In this document: piece after piece, positions 1 to 12,600 of the stretch | Layout of the letters: every line of letters starts with the position of its first letter | How positions within the stretch are numbered: position 1 is the stretch's first letter | Origin: Anoplopoma fimbria | Taxonomy: Eukaryota > Chordata > Actinopteri > Perciformes > Anoplopomatidae | Direction of reading: 5' to 3' | Length of the DNA stretch: 64,000 nt | NCBI RefSeq assembly: GCF_027596085.1 | Contig: NC_072472.1 | Coordinates: forward strand, 9,188,219-9,252,218 | Notes under the pieces: model-generated | What the model was told of the DNA's origin: nothing | Databases searched by the model: none | The model's input: only the letters and a program-made list of their open reading frames with translations | Position numbers and translations under genes: made by a program

Positions 1-3000
1 GGACCAGGGCGTGCACTTATTCTGCTGTTGATAATGCCCTTTGGTGTACTAGACTCACAAATAATCTACCACAGTGACAGCACACCGTGCCAGGCAGTTG
101 TAATGGTGAGGATTTTATAAATCCCCCCCCCACAACAATAGAGAATCACTGACCTCGTAACTTCACTTTAGGTGATTTTTCACAGTTCAATAACTTTTTT
201 TACATATTCAGTAGTGCAAAGAGTGTTCTGACCCTCAGCCATATAAAAATTGTCAGATCCATTTATAATATCTAAAATACCCAGCCAACATCCACTTCTT
301 CATTTTTTAAATAAAGATATTTTTTACTAATACATAGAGATAATAAAGATACAACAATAAATCCAGGCCAGTACGCTGATAAATATGTTGTTTTCTGGAC
401 TCTGGTACTCGGTTCATATTGATTGATGAAAGCCCATCATGTTTAACCCCAGGGGATCAAATGAGACCTTTACCAGAGCCCTGAAAACCAGCTTCAAATC
501 CCAGGGTGGGGTATCTTGCTCTTTTATAATGAAATGCCTTATTAATCACTCCAAAACTGTTAAACTCAGAATAATACACAATTCAATTTAAACAGCAGCA
601 ACACATAAAACTCAAATACCTACATGGCACAATAAGGCAGTAAAAGAATAAAGTAAATATAAGCTTAAAAGGGAAAACCATTAAATTTAAGATTAAATAG
701 AATTGGAGAAAAGTGAAACATAAAAATATGCCTGCATATGAGATGGTCGGCAGTATAAAGCTGCATTAAGTCATCAAACTCATAGCAACAGAGCTCTAAA
801 ATGATATCAGCTAAATGGGTTCTAATGGTGATAGCAACAAACTGTCTTCTTACTCATGAGTGAGGGAAAATGTGCGTCCCATTAGAGTCCTGTATCTTTC
901 CACCCAGAAATGTAAGTGCATCTCAATCACTTTTTTCACACTCAAATTCCTCAGATTATTTAGAAATGTAATTAAATCCAAAGTTAATTTGATGATGGAG
1001 ATTGTTACACATTAGGAATAACTGACTCATACACCTTGGTTGCCAATTCTATCAAAACTTTTTTTGGCTGTAAAACTGCTTGGAAACTCTGCCTTCTAAT
1101 TTATTTTTCAATTACCAGCGAGGGAAAAAAGAGTCTTGGCCGTGGATTGAAACACTGGAGTGATGTTCCCTTTGAGATTAATTTAGCAGCAGTTCAACCA
1201 CAACCTACTTTGTCAGACACGTTGGTCAGTTGTTGTAGAAATGCTGCTGATTAAACCTCAAAAAGGGAGCAGTAATCCATCTCTTGTACCATCGCGCATA
1301 TCGCATACTGTATGTCCTTGTTTGTGGAAGATAAATATAACATATCAGGCAGTTCCTTTGTTGTGATTCTACTGGGGAACTAAAAAAACATCATTTTGTG
1401 ATGACTAAGAAGCAGCTGATGCCGGTACAGAGCTCCTTCAGCTTTGTACATTTTTTGATCTTTTGTTTTGTTTAGTTTTTTTCTGTCTTTTCCCTGAACA
1501 ATTCATGTTTTGGAAGACTATCAATGCTATTCTAAGTCCATTGGCCTGTAAATCACCTATGGAAATTCGTTTCCCTCGGATCACGCTGTATTCACTATTT
1601 AGAGTAGCCTGTATAAACTTTTATTTTAAAGAATGGAGTGTCCAGAATAAAGGACAAAATATGTTAATTCTGCATATTTTTAAAGAGGCACTTTGGATAA
1701 TGTTAATGCAGCCTGCACTCTTGTTTTGGTTTGTTTGTTGACCTCTGCATGCTGCAATATGTGGGACAGCAGGTTGAAGTCGAAATACTATTGTTCACAC
1801 CGATACTCTCTCCTGAGTATTGGCCATAGCATTTAGACAATGAGAGGGATGGGGGAGAAGAGGGAGAATAGGGAGGAAGAAATAGATAGGGAGAAAAAGG
1901 GAGAATAAGAGAGAAAGAGAAAGATGGACAAAGCTGTCTGTTTTGGATCATTCAGGTCCCACTGCTATTTGATGAAGATGAAGTGAAGTGTTAAAAATCA
2001 ATAATTTGCTCGATATGTCCTCAGAAAGGTTTGACCACTGGGTACCCAACCAAGAGATTCATTTAAGATGCGGGTTGAATATGTTGTGAGAGCTTCAGTC
2101 AATTTTGGTGCAGAAAAACCTGAGCAAGGTGCAATCAAACTTGATCTAAAAGCTCAAAATAAAATGACATTTTGATGGAACCAATGAAAAAGACAACTAT
2201 ATACAGCTATATTGAACGCTTTAGAGGTACAACTGGGCTCACCGAAAAAAATGAGTTTGAGACTAAATGGAATTGAGGCTCAACCTTAAAATGACCAGAT
2301 CAAATTAAGACCAAACTGCAAAGGTCAGGCACCCATTAAATGATGATTTAATGGATAAATTGTGAAAAGCCCAATCTTTTGCAAATGGTGGCTTTAATCA
2401 GCCCTCATCAGTCTTCTGAATAAAACCCACAAAATGTCAATAACAAGAGATTAAGGTGGGATTGTTTTTGTTTGCTACAAGGTCAGAGCCATTTCTCACC
2501 ATCATTGCTCTTAATATTGCAGTGACATTGTGACGAGCAGAATATACCAAAGGGAAATGCATTGTCTATAGGGGTTCTGTATCCCACCAGATTGGAGGCA
2601 TAGGCTCATAACAGGAGCCATCGGACCTTGGCAATGCAAACCGAGTATTGATCTGAGTAGATAATGCTAAATATGAGATCATAATGGCTTTTTCGTTAGT
2701 GTAGAGGCTGTAAAACACGGGATCATCAAGCTGGGATAAACTCAGGCGGAAAGGACGATGTGTGCATGTATGAGTTAGTGTGTATGTGCAAATATGGGGG
2801 ACTATAGAGGGGGGGGAGAAGGACTCTAAAAATGCTTCAGATGACTATAGAAGTCCCAGCACACTTTATGAGGTCTCCAGAGAATCAGTTGTGTGGCAAA
2901 TTAGACCATTTTTGCATATACTGGTGTATGTGCTGTACATATGATCATTGTAATTGGTTACAGTTGGTTTTCATCATTTTTCACTTCACTGCATTCATCT

Positions 3001-5409
3001 CATCTAATTTATACAGCCAAGTGCTGATTTCAGAAAGCTGGTTCAATCTGTCATAGTTTATGTCAGTCCATTTACATTACAGTTATATTTTAAAGACAGC
3101 AATATGAACGGTGTATACATTGTACAGTGATAAAAGACTTTTAAATGCTGGGATGAGATTTTCACAATCATTTCTTTTGAGCTGATCAGTCATAAATTAT
3201 TGCCTCGACTTGGCTGACAGCACGTTGGACTCCGACCTATCACAGCTTGCCAATCGTAGCTCGCCATAATTCATGACCTGGATTACTTAGCTAATCAGTA
3301 AGGTGCCTGGGACTGACTTCACTGTTCTCACTGACAGGAGCAACAACAAATGTTTACTTATGTAATCACTGTGAAGCAATGAAGGTTGGCCTCTTCTTCC
3401 CTCTCAACTGGTAGAAACAGGATAAGTATTTGGCTGTGGAGCGTATGTTTGCTGAGGGTGAGGTTTCACCCACTAGTGTGATTAATTTGGTTCTGACCCG
3501 AGGGTGATAGTCAAACGGTTACAGGTTTCACAAACATGAAAGTAAACATCATTCTTCCTTGGCCTCTCTGTGATTTAGAGCTGTGCACAGAGGAGAGCTT
3601 ACACTTGTTGTCAAACATTAAAGGTGGAAAAAGGCAATGCAATTCTGACATGCCAGGCTTTCTGCATTGGATTTCTTTCACTATTACACACTACACAAAA
3701 AAAATCAATGGCTTATATCATGTATTTTGAACTCGGCTGGTTTTTGAACACAATAGATGTTTTAAGTTTTAGTGCATTTACTAAAACATGCTTAGAGAAC
3801 TGAATGCACTTCTCCTAGTATTGTGGGCATCAAGTGTTTTTCTCTTCATTCCCATACAATATGAAAATATATTTGTAGATCTGTGTTGCATTTCAAGCAA
3901 TACTATTGTGATGAAGTCATTAAGTGCATGCTATTCAAATCAATCTGCACTTAAACTGCTGCATCCTGTAATGATAATGTAATAATAACACTTAACCCTG
4001 GCTGTTCAATGTAGCTGAAAAGTTAAAATTTCATGAGTCTGCTAATTGATTTTCATATCACACAGAAATGAATGGAAACTAGCCTCGGCTTGGAACTAGT
4101 AGGAGAAAGAAATGCTCAAAAAGCATTAAAAAATGTGCAAAGACATCAAAAGAAAATAGCAATAACATATCTTACATGCACAGACATGAAGCCTTACCTT
4201 CTGAAAATGAGAAATACTGCTTTACCACGAGGTGAGGGTCAGGCCGGAGCCGCTTAAGTGCTTCCTTCTGCCTCTGAAGTTAAAAAATGTGACTTCCACC
4301 TCAGAATAACATATTCAAACTATGATGTATGAGTCTGGGAGAACCTTCAATTAATTTCCCCATGCCAGAAACGTGAAGGTGCCATAGCCCTGGTACATTA
4401 AGCGGAACTAAATGAAATAATGCAGACATTATGGTTCATTGCAACAACTAGGTTCCGTATCACCTGCAATCTATTTTGGCTAATCAATCTGTCAGCGCTT
4501 CCACAAGATTAATTATCCGGGTATGGATCACTCATGAAGCACCAACTCTTTTCCTTTCCTAATTCACTTCACTCTCCACCTGCTGATACATGTTCTGCAA
4601 TAACTACTGCAGAGGATGGAACGGGAACTCTGGACTCAGAGTGCACTTTTCAGTTGACACTATTGGACCACATGCCAAAGAGGCTAATAATGTTGCAGCA
4701 CTCCCTGCACACAACTGACCTGACCTGAACAGTCTTTAAAGGGGGACTCCTTCATGAACACGTCGTATAAGTTGCAGTCAGCTATCTGCAGGTGTATTGC
4801 TGTAAAAAGCAACTGTTGCTCAAAATAAAAATAAAGTCACGAAAGCTGACTCTTTCTGCTGCTTGCTGCTCTGCTCTCTTAGGGTTTCGTCCCTCCTTTG
4901 GACTGCACATCTTTGTATGTCAACTTTCTGGCGGACCATACTCAACATCTGAATTTAGTTAAGTCAATCTAAAAGAATCTTTAAAGTGACAGTGGGGATG
5001 GTGTAACATCCACACTACTGCATTGACTGCTATCAACCTAAACATCAGCTTATTTCCATCAAAATGAAGCACAACTTTAATATAAGTTCCAAAAACTCAG
5101 CAAAAGACAGTAAATCAGTGCACGTATCCACCAGGTGATGTCAACGTTCTTAAGATTAGATTATCAAAGACGTGCCAGTAACTCTTTCGTTACTCTGGGT
5201 GCAGCATGTCATTTCTTTGTTGATTGCTATCAGATATGGCATTTATTTCAGTTTGATGATTTGCTTCTCTTTCTGTCTGAACATTGTTTCCCTGGCTTGT
5301 GCTGAATCAAAGGCATGTGGCTGTGTGTGGCAGCTAAATACTGAGGTAGCTGCCGGAAGTTAAAGAAGAGTTTGATGCTTCAATTTTTCCTCCTTTGTAA
5401 AGCATAAGG
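1..5409. other. Non-coding, no gene recognised
   Basis: I see no exon, RNA gene or intact mobile element here. Open frames are short (under about 95 codons) and have no recognisable protein character. The stretch holds a run of ten C near 126-135, a purine-rich block (listed separately) and a mixed-composition block at about 3183-3380 that could be a conserved non-coding element. The rest is ordinary AT-rich fish intergenic or intronic DNA. Confidence 0.6.
1839..1927 (+). repeat. Purine-rich low-complexity tract
   Basis: About 90 bases are almost entirely A and G on the + strand, in irregular GGGAGAA/GAAAGAG units. This is low-complexity DNA. It keeps the opposite strand free of stops and so explains the 82-codon minus-strand frame, rich in Ser, Pro and Leu, that crosses it. 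Confidence 0.75.
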
Positions 5410-5411
5410 TA

Positions 5412-5439
5412 CCGTATTTTCCGCACTATAGGGCGCACT
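5412..5439 (+). repeat. Left terminal inverted repeat of the MITE
   Basis: This 28-bp end pairs with 5975-6002. The single difference is G here against A in the other arm, in the CTATA(G/A)GGCGC segment. It is flanked on the outside by TA. Confidence 0.9.
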
Positions 5440-5607
5440 GGATTATAAGGCGCACTGTCAATGAATGGTCTATTTTCGATCTTTTTTCATATATAAAGCG
5501 CACCGGACTATAAGGCGCATTAAGCGAAACAAAACAGTCAGTCAGTCAAACTTTATTAAACGTGTTCACAATAACTCTCAACATTGTTCAAACGTTAATG
5601 AGCGTAT

Positions 5608-5709
5608 TCACAATATTCTCGCAGCTGCTCTATTCCCATGTTCTACTGCGTGACTGACAGCCTTGAGTTTGAAGTCCGCGTCGTTAGCGTGTCTCTTGAC
5701 AGGAGCCAT
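5608..5709 (-). pseudogene. Pogo-like transposase N-terminus remnant, 33 codons
   Basis: On the minus strand an ATG at 5709-5707 opens a frame of 33 codons that ends at TGA (5610-5608). It begins MAPVKRHANDADFKLKAV and ends with a GNRAAAR motif. This pattern, a basic start followed by a helix with FKLKAV and then GNRAAAR, is what I know from the N-terminal Brinker-type helix-turn-helix domain of pogo-like transposases of the POGK kind, which contacts the element's own terminal repeats. Everything downstream is lost: the second half of the domain, the CENP-B-type domain and the DDE catalytic core. The fragment therefore cannot catalyse transposition, and an expressed product is unlikely. It sits inside the 591-bp MITE and shows what the MITE descended from. 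Confidence 0.75.
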
Positions 5710-5974
5710 GTTGGGTCCTTATACACACACACTGTAATATGATGGTGAAGCACAGTATGTATTACTCCGCGACGCTCCTGACTACGGTAGCCGTAATGCT
5801 GCAAGCGGTACGGCTTTGTAGTTTACCAAAGTCGTACTAAAACATTTTGACAGAGCGCCGTGTACCACACAAAATCGCTTCGAGGTCAGTAAGCACAACC
5901 AGAATTAATCCATATATAAGGCGCTCCGGATTATAAGGCGCACTGTCGTTTTTTGAGAAAATTAAAGGCTTTTA

Positions 5975-6002
5975 AGTGCGCCTTATAGTGCGGAAAATAC
6001 GG
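5975..6002 (-). repeat. Right terminal inverted repeat of the MITE
   Basis: Reverse complement of the left end with one mismatch in 28 bp, followed outside by TA. A subterminal TATAAGGCGC-type motif lies just inside at 5912-5947, in the same orientation as the left subterminal copies and not mirrored. Confidence 0.9.
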
Positions 6003-6004
6003 TA

Positions 6005-9000
6005 TTTTTTATTTGCAACATTTCCATGAAGCATATATTCAAATTAATATGAAATTTAGTCAGAGAAACTGAAACCATAAACACTTCTTATATCCAAGCA
6101 GACTGTGGGCTATGTTATGTACCTACAACATTCTTTATGTCATCTTGTTAAGCTTGATACCAATACACAACAGTACCTTTGTTGTTCCTAGTGGAATTAA
6201 GTATGTATCCAATAAAAGGATTTCAATTTGGCTTTAAATCAAGTGGACGTTTTTTCATTCCACCAGGCAGATGGAGAAGTAGGCAGATGGAGTAGGCAGT
6301 CATAGGATGTAATGCTATCACCTACAGAATAGGACAGAATAAATCTCTGGTTTCATTGCTGCTTGCTGGCATCTTTGTTAGCTTGAATGAATCTCTCTGG
6401 ATGACAGCGATTGTGAAAATGCTGCTCATGCTCATCCACCTTGATGATACACACATACAACCCATGCCAGTGTTCACAGACATACTTTTGGGTCAACGCG
6501 GGACAACATATGTGCACATGCCACCTACAAATATTCCTCTTCAACCACAAAGTCAACACTGATGGAAGTCATAATGACAAAATGTCACAGTTTAGAACAT
6601 GGGCCTCTTTATTTATGTCCAATAAAGTCTGAATAAATCTCCCTCATTCCTTTAATCCATGTTGGTGGTAAATCATCGCAGTGAGGTGTGTGAGCTCTAC
6701 AGTTATGACCCATTACATCTGATTGAAAAGAGGCTGTATTTCATTTTCCCCTAAGCCTCACGCTATCACCTGACGTAAACAATCACACTATTCCACGGTG
6801 TAGAGGCCCCTGTAATTAAATGAATGAGCCTGTGGTGAGAGAGAAAGATGTCACAAATAATGACTGACCTCTTAACTCACCTCTCACCTTCAACTTTATT
6901 CTTTGCATTACTCTTGGGCCATCTTTATCTTTTTTGAAAGGCAGATAAGAACAGAAAGTTGAATTAAACAGTAAACAATTGCAAAAAAAAATTGAATTGC
7001 AATCATTTTTATAGCACATACTTTAAGTTGTTTATGGTACCAGGGAAAAGCACAAATAAACGTAAAGCTTTCAGCAGCCATTATTACAGTAGATGGTGGA
7101 ACAAGTTGTTTGCCCTCTTCAGATTAGCAAAAAATATAAAAGACAACCTTTGACCAAAGCACTACCTCTACTCTGGAGCAGGAAGCGACAACATTTACAG
7201 GATTCTGAAAGAATGGCGTGATGACATAGAAAAATGCAGTTTAATTATTTATAGCTTGCTCACCTCAAACCCCATATGTTCTGTGTGCTTCTATCTCTCT
7301 TTTATGTTTCCTTTTATTTGCTGGCAGGAAGCGGATAAGGCTTTGTTCATGTTTGTAAGACATCTATGCAACATCATTAAGGAGCACAGAACGCGATGTT
7401 TAAAAATATACTGAACATTGGAAAAAAAAAATGTGTTAAGAGGCTTGCATCCTGTGTAAAACCTGTGTCACTGGGTTGTTTTATCATGCTCTGTTGAATC
7501 GACATTTTACAAGCCACTGGTTCCCTCCCTAGCTTCGCCTCTCATCTCCTTTTCGTGAGTTGGGGAGCACTTAAGCAGATGTTTCCCGCCATCGTGTTTT
7601 GCTGTTTCTGTCACACCTGCCCCGATGCTTCTGCAGCTGTTGTCCTGGCCTTTTAAAAAAGAACACATAACAATATGCAATCCACCTCTGTTGTGAATTT
7701 TGCTTTTGAGCCGGACAGAACTCCATTCCTTTTCTGCTCAAAAGAGAAAAATGTTTTGGAGGAGTCAAAGGGGAAATTCCAGACTGAACAGATGGGTCAG
7801 TGACGCTGATGTTTTGGAGAAGATTTCTGCTTTTGCCTGGTGTAGCTGAAGGGTTTTGTGAGGTTGAATGGGAAGGCTTTTCCCCAATGGAGTCATCAAG
7901 AAAATGTTCCTATTTAAGAGTTGCTGCACAAGGTGAAATGGTGTTGAATGGGAGAATTGAATAAAACTATTCACCTGAGTCTGAACACATTTGCTGTCAA
8001 TCCAAGCACAGCATCTAACCAAAGCCATTTGTCAAATAAATATTTTTTGGGGGGAAATCTATAGGGGATCTGTGCATTTCTTTGTTTTCTTTTGGACCCA
8101 TTACAATGACTGATGACAAGCGAACCCTGGACAAGGATTTTGACAGAGCTTGAGAAGCATTAAGGGTCACCGCAACAGACAATTTCAGGATTTAGAGGAG
8201 CCACATGCTTAGTTCAACATGAAATAGATTTTTTTTTTATTTAGGGGTTTAGTGGTTTTATCTTACTTTTCAGTGAGGTACGATTTAAAGGACTAAACCT
8301 TTACTGTGACTTTTAACTTTAAATAGTGGAGGAGTCTAAAAAAATGTAATTGCTCAGAGACATTCAAGCAACTGCACCTGTCCTTTATCATGTTCTTGAA
8401 AAACACTTTCATCTCACGACACCTTTTGAGTTGCTTTTGTGTGCAGCTACAAAAGTGTGAATGGATGTATTCTTCTGCCGCTGGTATTCACCACCATTTA
8501 ATGTAATGTATGCCAGATCAAAAGCTGCATTAAGGATGGGTTAATTGGTCAATCTGCCCAGATTGTATGAGAGCTTTTAGTACAGTTAATGCCAATTCAT
8601 CCCATTTCAAAACCTGATATATGCACATGAAATACAAGTAAATGTGAATGTACGCTATATTTGGCAACCAAAGCTGAACATCATCAACTTCATAAAAGGT
8701 GGAGCTCCTGTATTGAACTAAAATTGGTTGTCCAGGTGTACCTTATAAAGTGAAGGCTGCACATATTTACGTGTCTCAATTAAATAGGGACTTATGTAAT
8801 ATAAACATTCCATGAATTAGATAATAATAAATACCTTTCTGTGTTATGTGACCAGCTTCTAAAATTCCCCTTGTCAAGATCACTCAAAGTGGCAAAATGA
8901 ATTTTTGGAAAAACATTTCTGTAGTTGATGTTTTGGCACAGTGAACAGTGATGAGAGGCAGCTTTGTCCCTTTAATCAGCTTATTAAGGTACCCACACAC

Positions 9001-9245
9001 CAAAATATATTGGACTTTAGGCTTTAAAGACATTTATTAGTGTTTCACTATAATAAAATAGTATATCATTAGTAAATGTTATATATCTTAGAATTTGGTA
9101 TTATTTTAAAGGGTACACTCTTGGCTGTCTTTTACACAAAATATACAGAAGCATCATTATTTTTCTCCACAATTTCCATGTAATCAGTGGGGTTTGTTCT
9201 AACACAGAGACTAGTCTCAAAACTTGCTACTTCTTAAATTACCCC
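6005..9245. other. Non-coding, no gene recognised
   Basis: Unique AT-rich DNA. The paired 68-codon frames on both strands at 6353-6562 have no family resemblance and look like chance. The minus-strand frames at 7571-8028 have ordinary composition and no splice context. I see no transposon ends and no tRNA. A perfect 12-bp palindrome, CTTTGACCAAAG, lies at about 7147. Confidence 0.55.
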
Positions 9246-9660
9246 AAACGTCAACAAGGTCTCACTTCCAACTTGTCAGATGCAGATGGTTGGTCAGGAA
9301 AACTTGCATCGGGTTTCAAACAACTACAATGTCATACCTATCTGCGTCATTGTGAGAAGGTCAGAGCAACTGACCTAGTACAAAGAGCGAGATTAAATAC
9401 AGGATAACGTCAACCACGCTCTTTTCCTCAACCTAATTAAGTGGTTTTGCTACCTACACCTAACATCCCAAAAGACAAAAGTCCTTTTTGAAAGACACTA
9501 TGCATGCAACGAGTGGAAACTGACATGCCGTCCCTGTCACGTCCAAAACTAACTCCACCTCCTCTCCGTAAATGTCACTACATATCCAGGCCTGTGACCT
9601 TTCCTTTCTCCTGAAATCGCAGGCAACAAGTGTTGATATGCACTGCCGTGGTGTTCCTAA
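9246..9660 (+). repeat. Decayed teleost interspersed repeat
   Basis: The block includes AACGTCAACCACGCTCTT at about 9408 and then TAATTAAGTGGTTTTGCTACC. These resemble a teleost repeat that I remember as carrying an arginine-codon-like ACGTCAACCACG segment and a CCTAACCAAGTGGTTTTGTTGCC segment. The preceding part (GGGTTTCAAACAACTAC, GACCTAGTACAAAGAGCGAG) also matches my memory of that family. Boundaries are approximate, no terminal repeats or target duplication are visible, and the class is unknown to me. A related shorter piece may lie at 49380-49520. Confidence 0.5.
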
Positions 9661-12600
9661 CAGGAAAAATAACACCATGTACAATAGATCAACACTGTGA
9701 TATTATAACGGGACAGGATTAAAAATATATATATGCTAAGCCCTTTGGGCCTCTATTCCATTCTCCATCTCACAAATGGATCCACACTCTTTGCAAGTTT
9801 TATTTAATTGTGTCTCAAAGTGAACACAGTTTTCCATATTCAAGGTATCCTAGCCTCTTTTTATTTTTCTCTCCATTTTACTCTATTCCCTTATTCAGTC
9901 TTTCATATCACTGTTTTCTCGCTCTCTCCCTTAGGCAAAACTGCTTCGTTCTCTCATCCTCATTGCATTTTTGTATCTCTTGTTCTAAGTCATCCCTTTT
10001 TCCCTCTCTCATTTAGAGGCCTTTTGATCTCGCAGTGGCTCGTTACCTTGTGTGCAGGCTGAAACCCCTGGCTATCGATGTCAGCAGGATTATATGACAT
10101 GTCCATGTGTTGTGTTGTCCCAAAGGGGGGTTCCCTTGCCAGTCAGTGAATTAATGAGTCCCCAGTGTGTGAGCATTGTGGTTGTGTGTAGGAGGGGTCA
10201 CTGAGCATGAGGGTTGTGCTAATGTAAATGTGTCTGTGTTCGTGTGTTGGGAATGTGGTTGGGTGTGTGTGAAGAAAAATGCACAGGGGCAAGGCTTGTT
10301 TTATTCTGTGTTGGAGGCCAATGGATGTGTCAACATTAAGGACACCACATATGATTCATGTGCAAAGAAATGCACATTCAGCATAATATGAAGGCTATAA
10401 AAAGTAGGATTAATGTATTAACAGGTGCAGTGACATCAATACTCGGTGTGTACTTAGTGAGACCTACTTAATGTGGTGTATGGTACATTCTATATGAATA
10501 TTTGTTTTAGCAGGAAACAGGAGGGAATTGGCGATCAAAGGGTTAATTATCTTGCTAAGACAATCCATTGCCATCCTTTCTTAAAATTCCCTAATTGTTA
10601 CAGTAATGTATTGAAAGAAAAATGTGAAAACCGTCAGGAAAATCATTTAAAACAAGCAAGTGCGAGTTCAAAGACAATGTATTTTTAATTACTCTGCAGT
10701 GGAGTGAAAAATGCTCCAGAGTAAAGAATCCTGGTGGAATAACGCTTCCTGGCAACAATTCATCCGCAATTTGGCATTTGTCCATTTTCCACTCAAATGT
10801 GATTGAAGAGCGCAGCGTGTCAGAAGGTCTAATGAAATGGAGCACGAAGCAACAAATAAAACCTCCAATGATGTAGGTGAGCACTAAATTCATCAATGAT
10901 ATAAAAACGCTTTCTTTGTCTCTAAAATTGAGAGGTGCAGATGTTAGATTAGATGAACTCTAATAATTGAAGCTTGATCCGCCTGATGATTTCATCTCAT
11001 TATTTTCCCCAATGTGTTCATAGGGGTTATGTAATTACTCTGCAACAGTGCTCTAGCAATTTGTACAGACACACATGATATTCCTGACAACTAGTGCTAA
11101 AATTAGGATATTGAGGATTCCAATCATTTCAGGGACGCACCTCAGAGAAATTCTCTTTAGCTGTATTGGAATAATCTCTTCAACAAATGATTTGAAATGA
11201 GCTCAGAACCTTTACGGTCCCCTGATGAATCAAATGAATTATATAATGTTATGCTCATTAACTGTGAAGACTTCTCTGTCAGTCCAGTTCTGTGCGTCTC
11301 ACTCACTTGTCCTCTGTTTATCGCTATTGTGTGTCATCAGCCTTAAACCAAGCATCCTTGCAACAACAAAAAAAAAAGGGGGGGGGAAGTTCTGAAGCTA
11401 ATTAGGGCTCCATTACTTATTTAAAGGATACTTGTTTATGTGAGAGCAGAAGTATAAATTATCCAATAGAAGATGTCTTTGGGGTATTTTGTTGAACAGA
11501 GCTTTATTAACAGCAACTGGTGAGGGCAATTTAATGGCATCCCAATTATTTTGAGAGTCCCCGCTGTTGTCAGTGCCAGCCAGAAGCAGCCAGCTAGCAC
11601 CCATTTAGAGAGGCAAGGGAACTGTATAGCACTTAATGACACTGTTAAAAAGATTCTCTGTGGAGAGATGTGCCTTTTATTTGGACCAGGGGACAGTTTT
11701 GTAGTAAAATGAGACACTGAGCTCAATCGAGGACAGAAAACTCTCATTTTTGTTTCTGATGCAACTAAACTGGCAGAACTCACACTGCCCACAAGAACCC
11801 TTTATTCTAAACATTCTGAAAATACTAAATATATTCTAAAAATACTCAATGTTTCTGGTGATCCAATACATTTGTCAAAATTGGATTTAATAAGGTGCTA
11901 TTATTAAGGGGATACTTGATGTCCATTATGACTCAGGATACAACTGTGACTATTAGAACTCTGAGTGTATCAGAGCTTTTCATGTGTCATGGCCGCATTA
12001 CACGACAAAGCTTTATGTAAAGTCACTTCTCTGAATTTACTCACTACTTGACCTTGTGAATGACGTAGCCAAGTGCTCTTTAAGTGAGCACCGCACTCAA
12101 AGGCATTCACACTCCATATCTGCTTTAGAAAACACGTTCATATAGTTGGTTTAGTAACAGCCTTGACTATGACTAAATCAGTGATGCATTCTGGGAGTTA
12201 ATATTACAGCAGGTAGGAGGTGAATCATCAGATCTTCAGAATTGTTTCATCATATGTAGCGATGTGAAAAAAAACTGGAACGCTGAAGTGATTTGTGCCT
12301 GTGAGAAAGAGAGAACTGGTTGATATCAATCGTAGATCAAAACGCGTAGGGTGCTCTTGGAAAACGGCGGGGAAAGGAATCAGGATAAACAGGAGGACCA
12401 TCCATGCATTTCAGAATCTTAAAACAGTGAGAAAGGACATTTAAAAAAAGCCTTTATTATAGTTGCTGAATCATTAAAGGAGCCAACATGTTTTGACCAC
12501 TGTATTTCTGCCTGTGGTTTGATTATTTAAAGATGACTCACATATTTTCTTAGATCTGAAACGTTTCCGTGTTAGTACCTAACTGAGGAAGTCTCTCTCC

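Larger units (their letters stand above)
5412..6002 (-). mobile_element. MITE, pogo/Tigger-like, 591 bp, complete
   Basis: A non-autonomous DNA transposon with both ends present. The left end 5412-5439 and the right end 5975-6002 are inverted copies of 28 bp with one mismatch; each begins CCGTATTTTCCGCAC. TA lies directly outside each end (5410-5411 and 6003-6004), as expected for a target duplication of the Tc1/mariner/pogo group. Inside, a motif close to TATAAGGCGCAC(C/T)GGA recurs on both sides, and a 20-bp stretch is repeated exactly in direct orientation at 5440-5459 and 5928-5947. The minus strand carries the start of a transposase frame (separate entry), so the element derives from a longer autonomous copy by internal deletion. 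Strand is set by that frame. The pogo assignment rests on the TA duplication and on the transposase N-terminus, which resembles the Brinker-type DNA-binding domain of POGK-like transposases. The family name is not known to me. Confidence 0.85.

Noticed and set aside
6353..6562. Frames of 68 codons on both strands at the same place
   Set aside because: Overlapping antisense frames of this length occur by chance; no family character on either strand.
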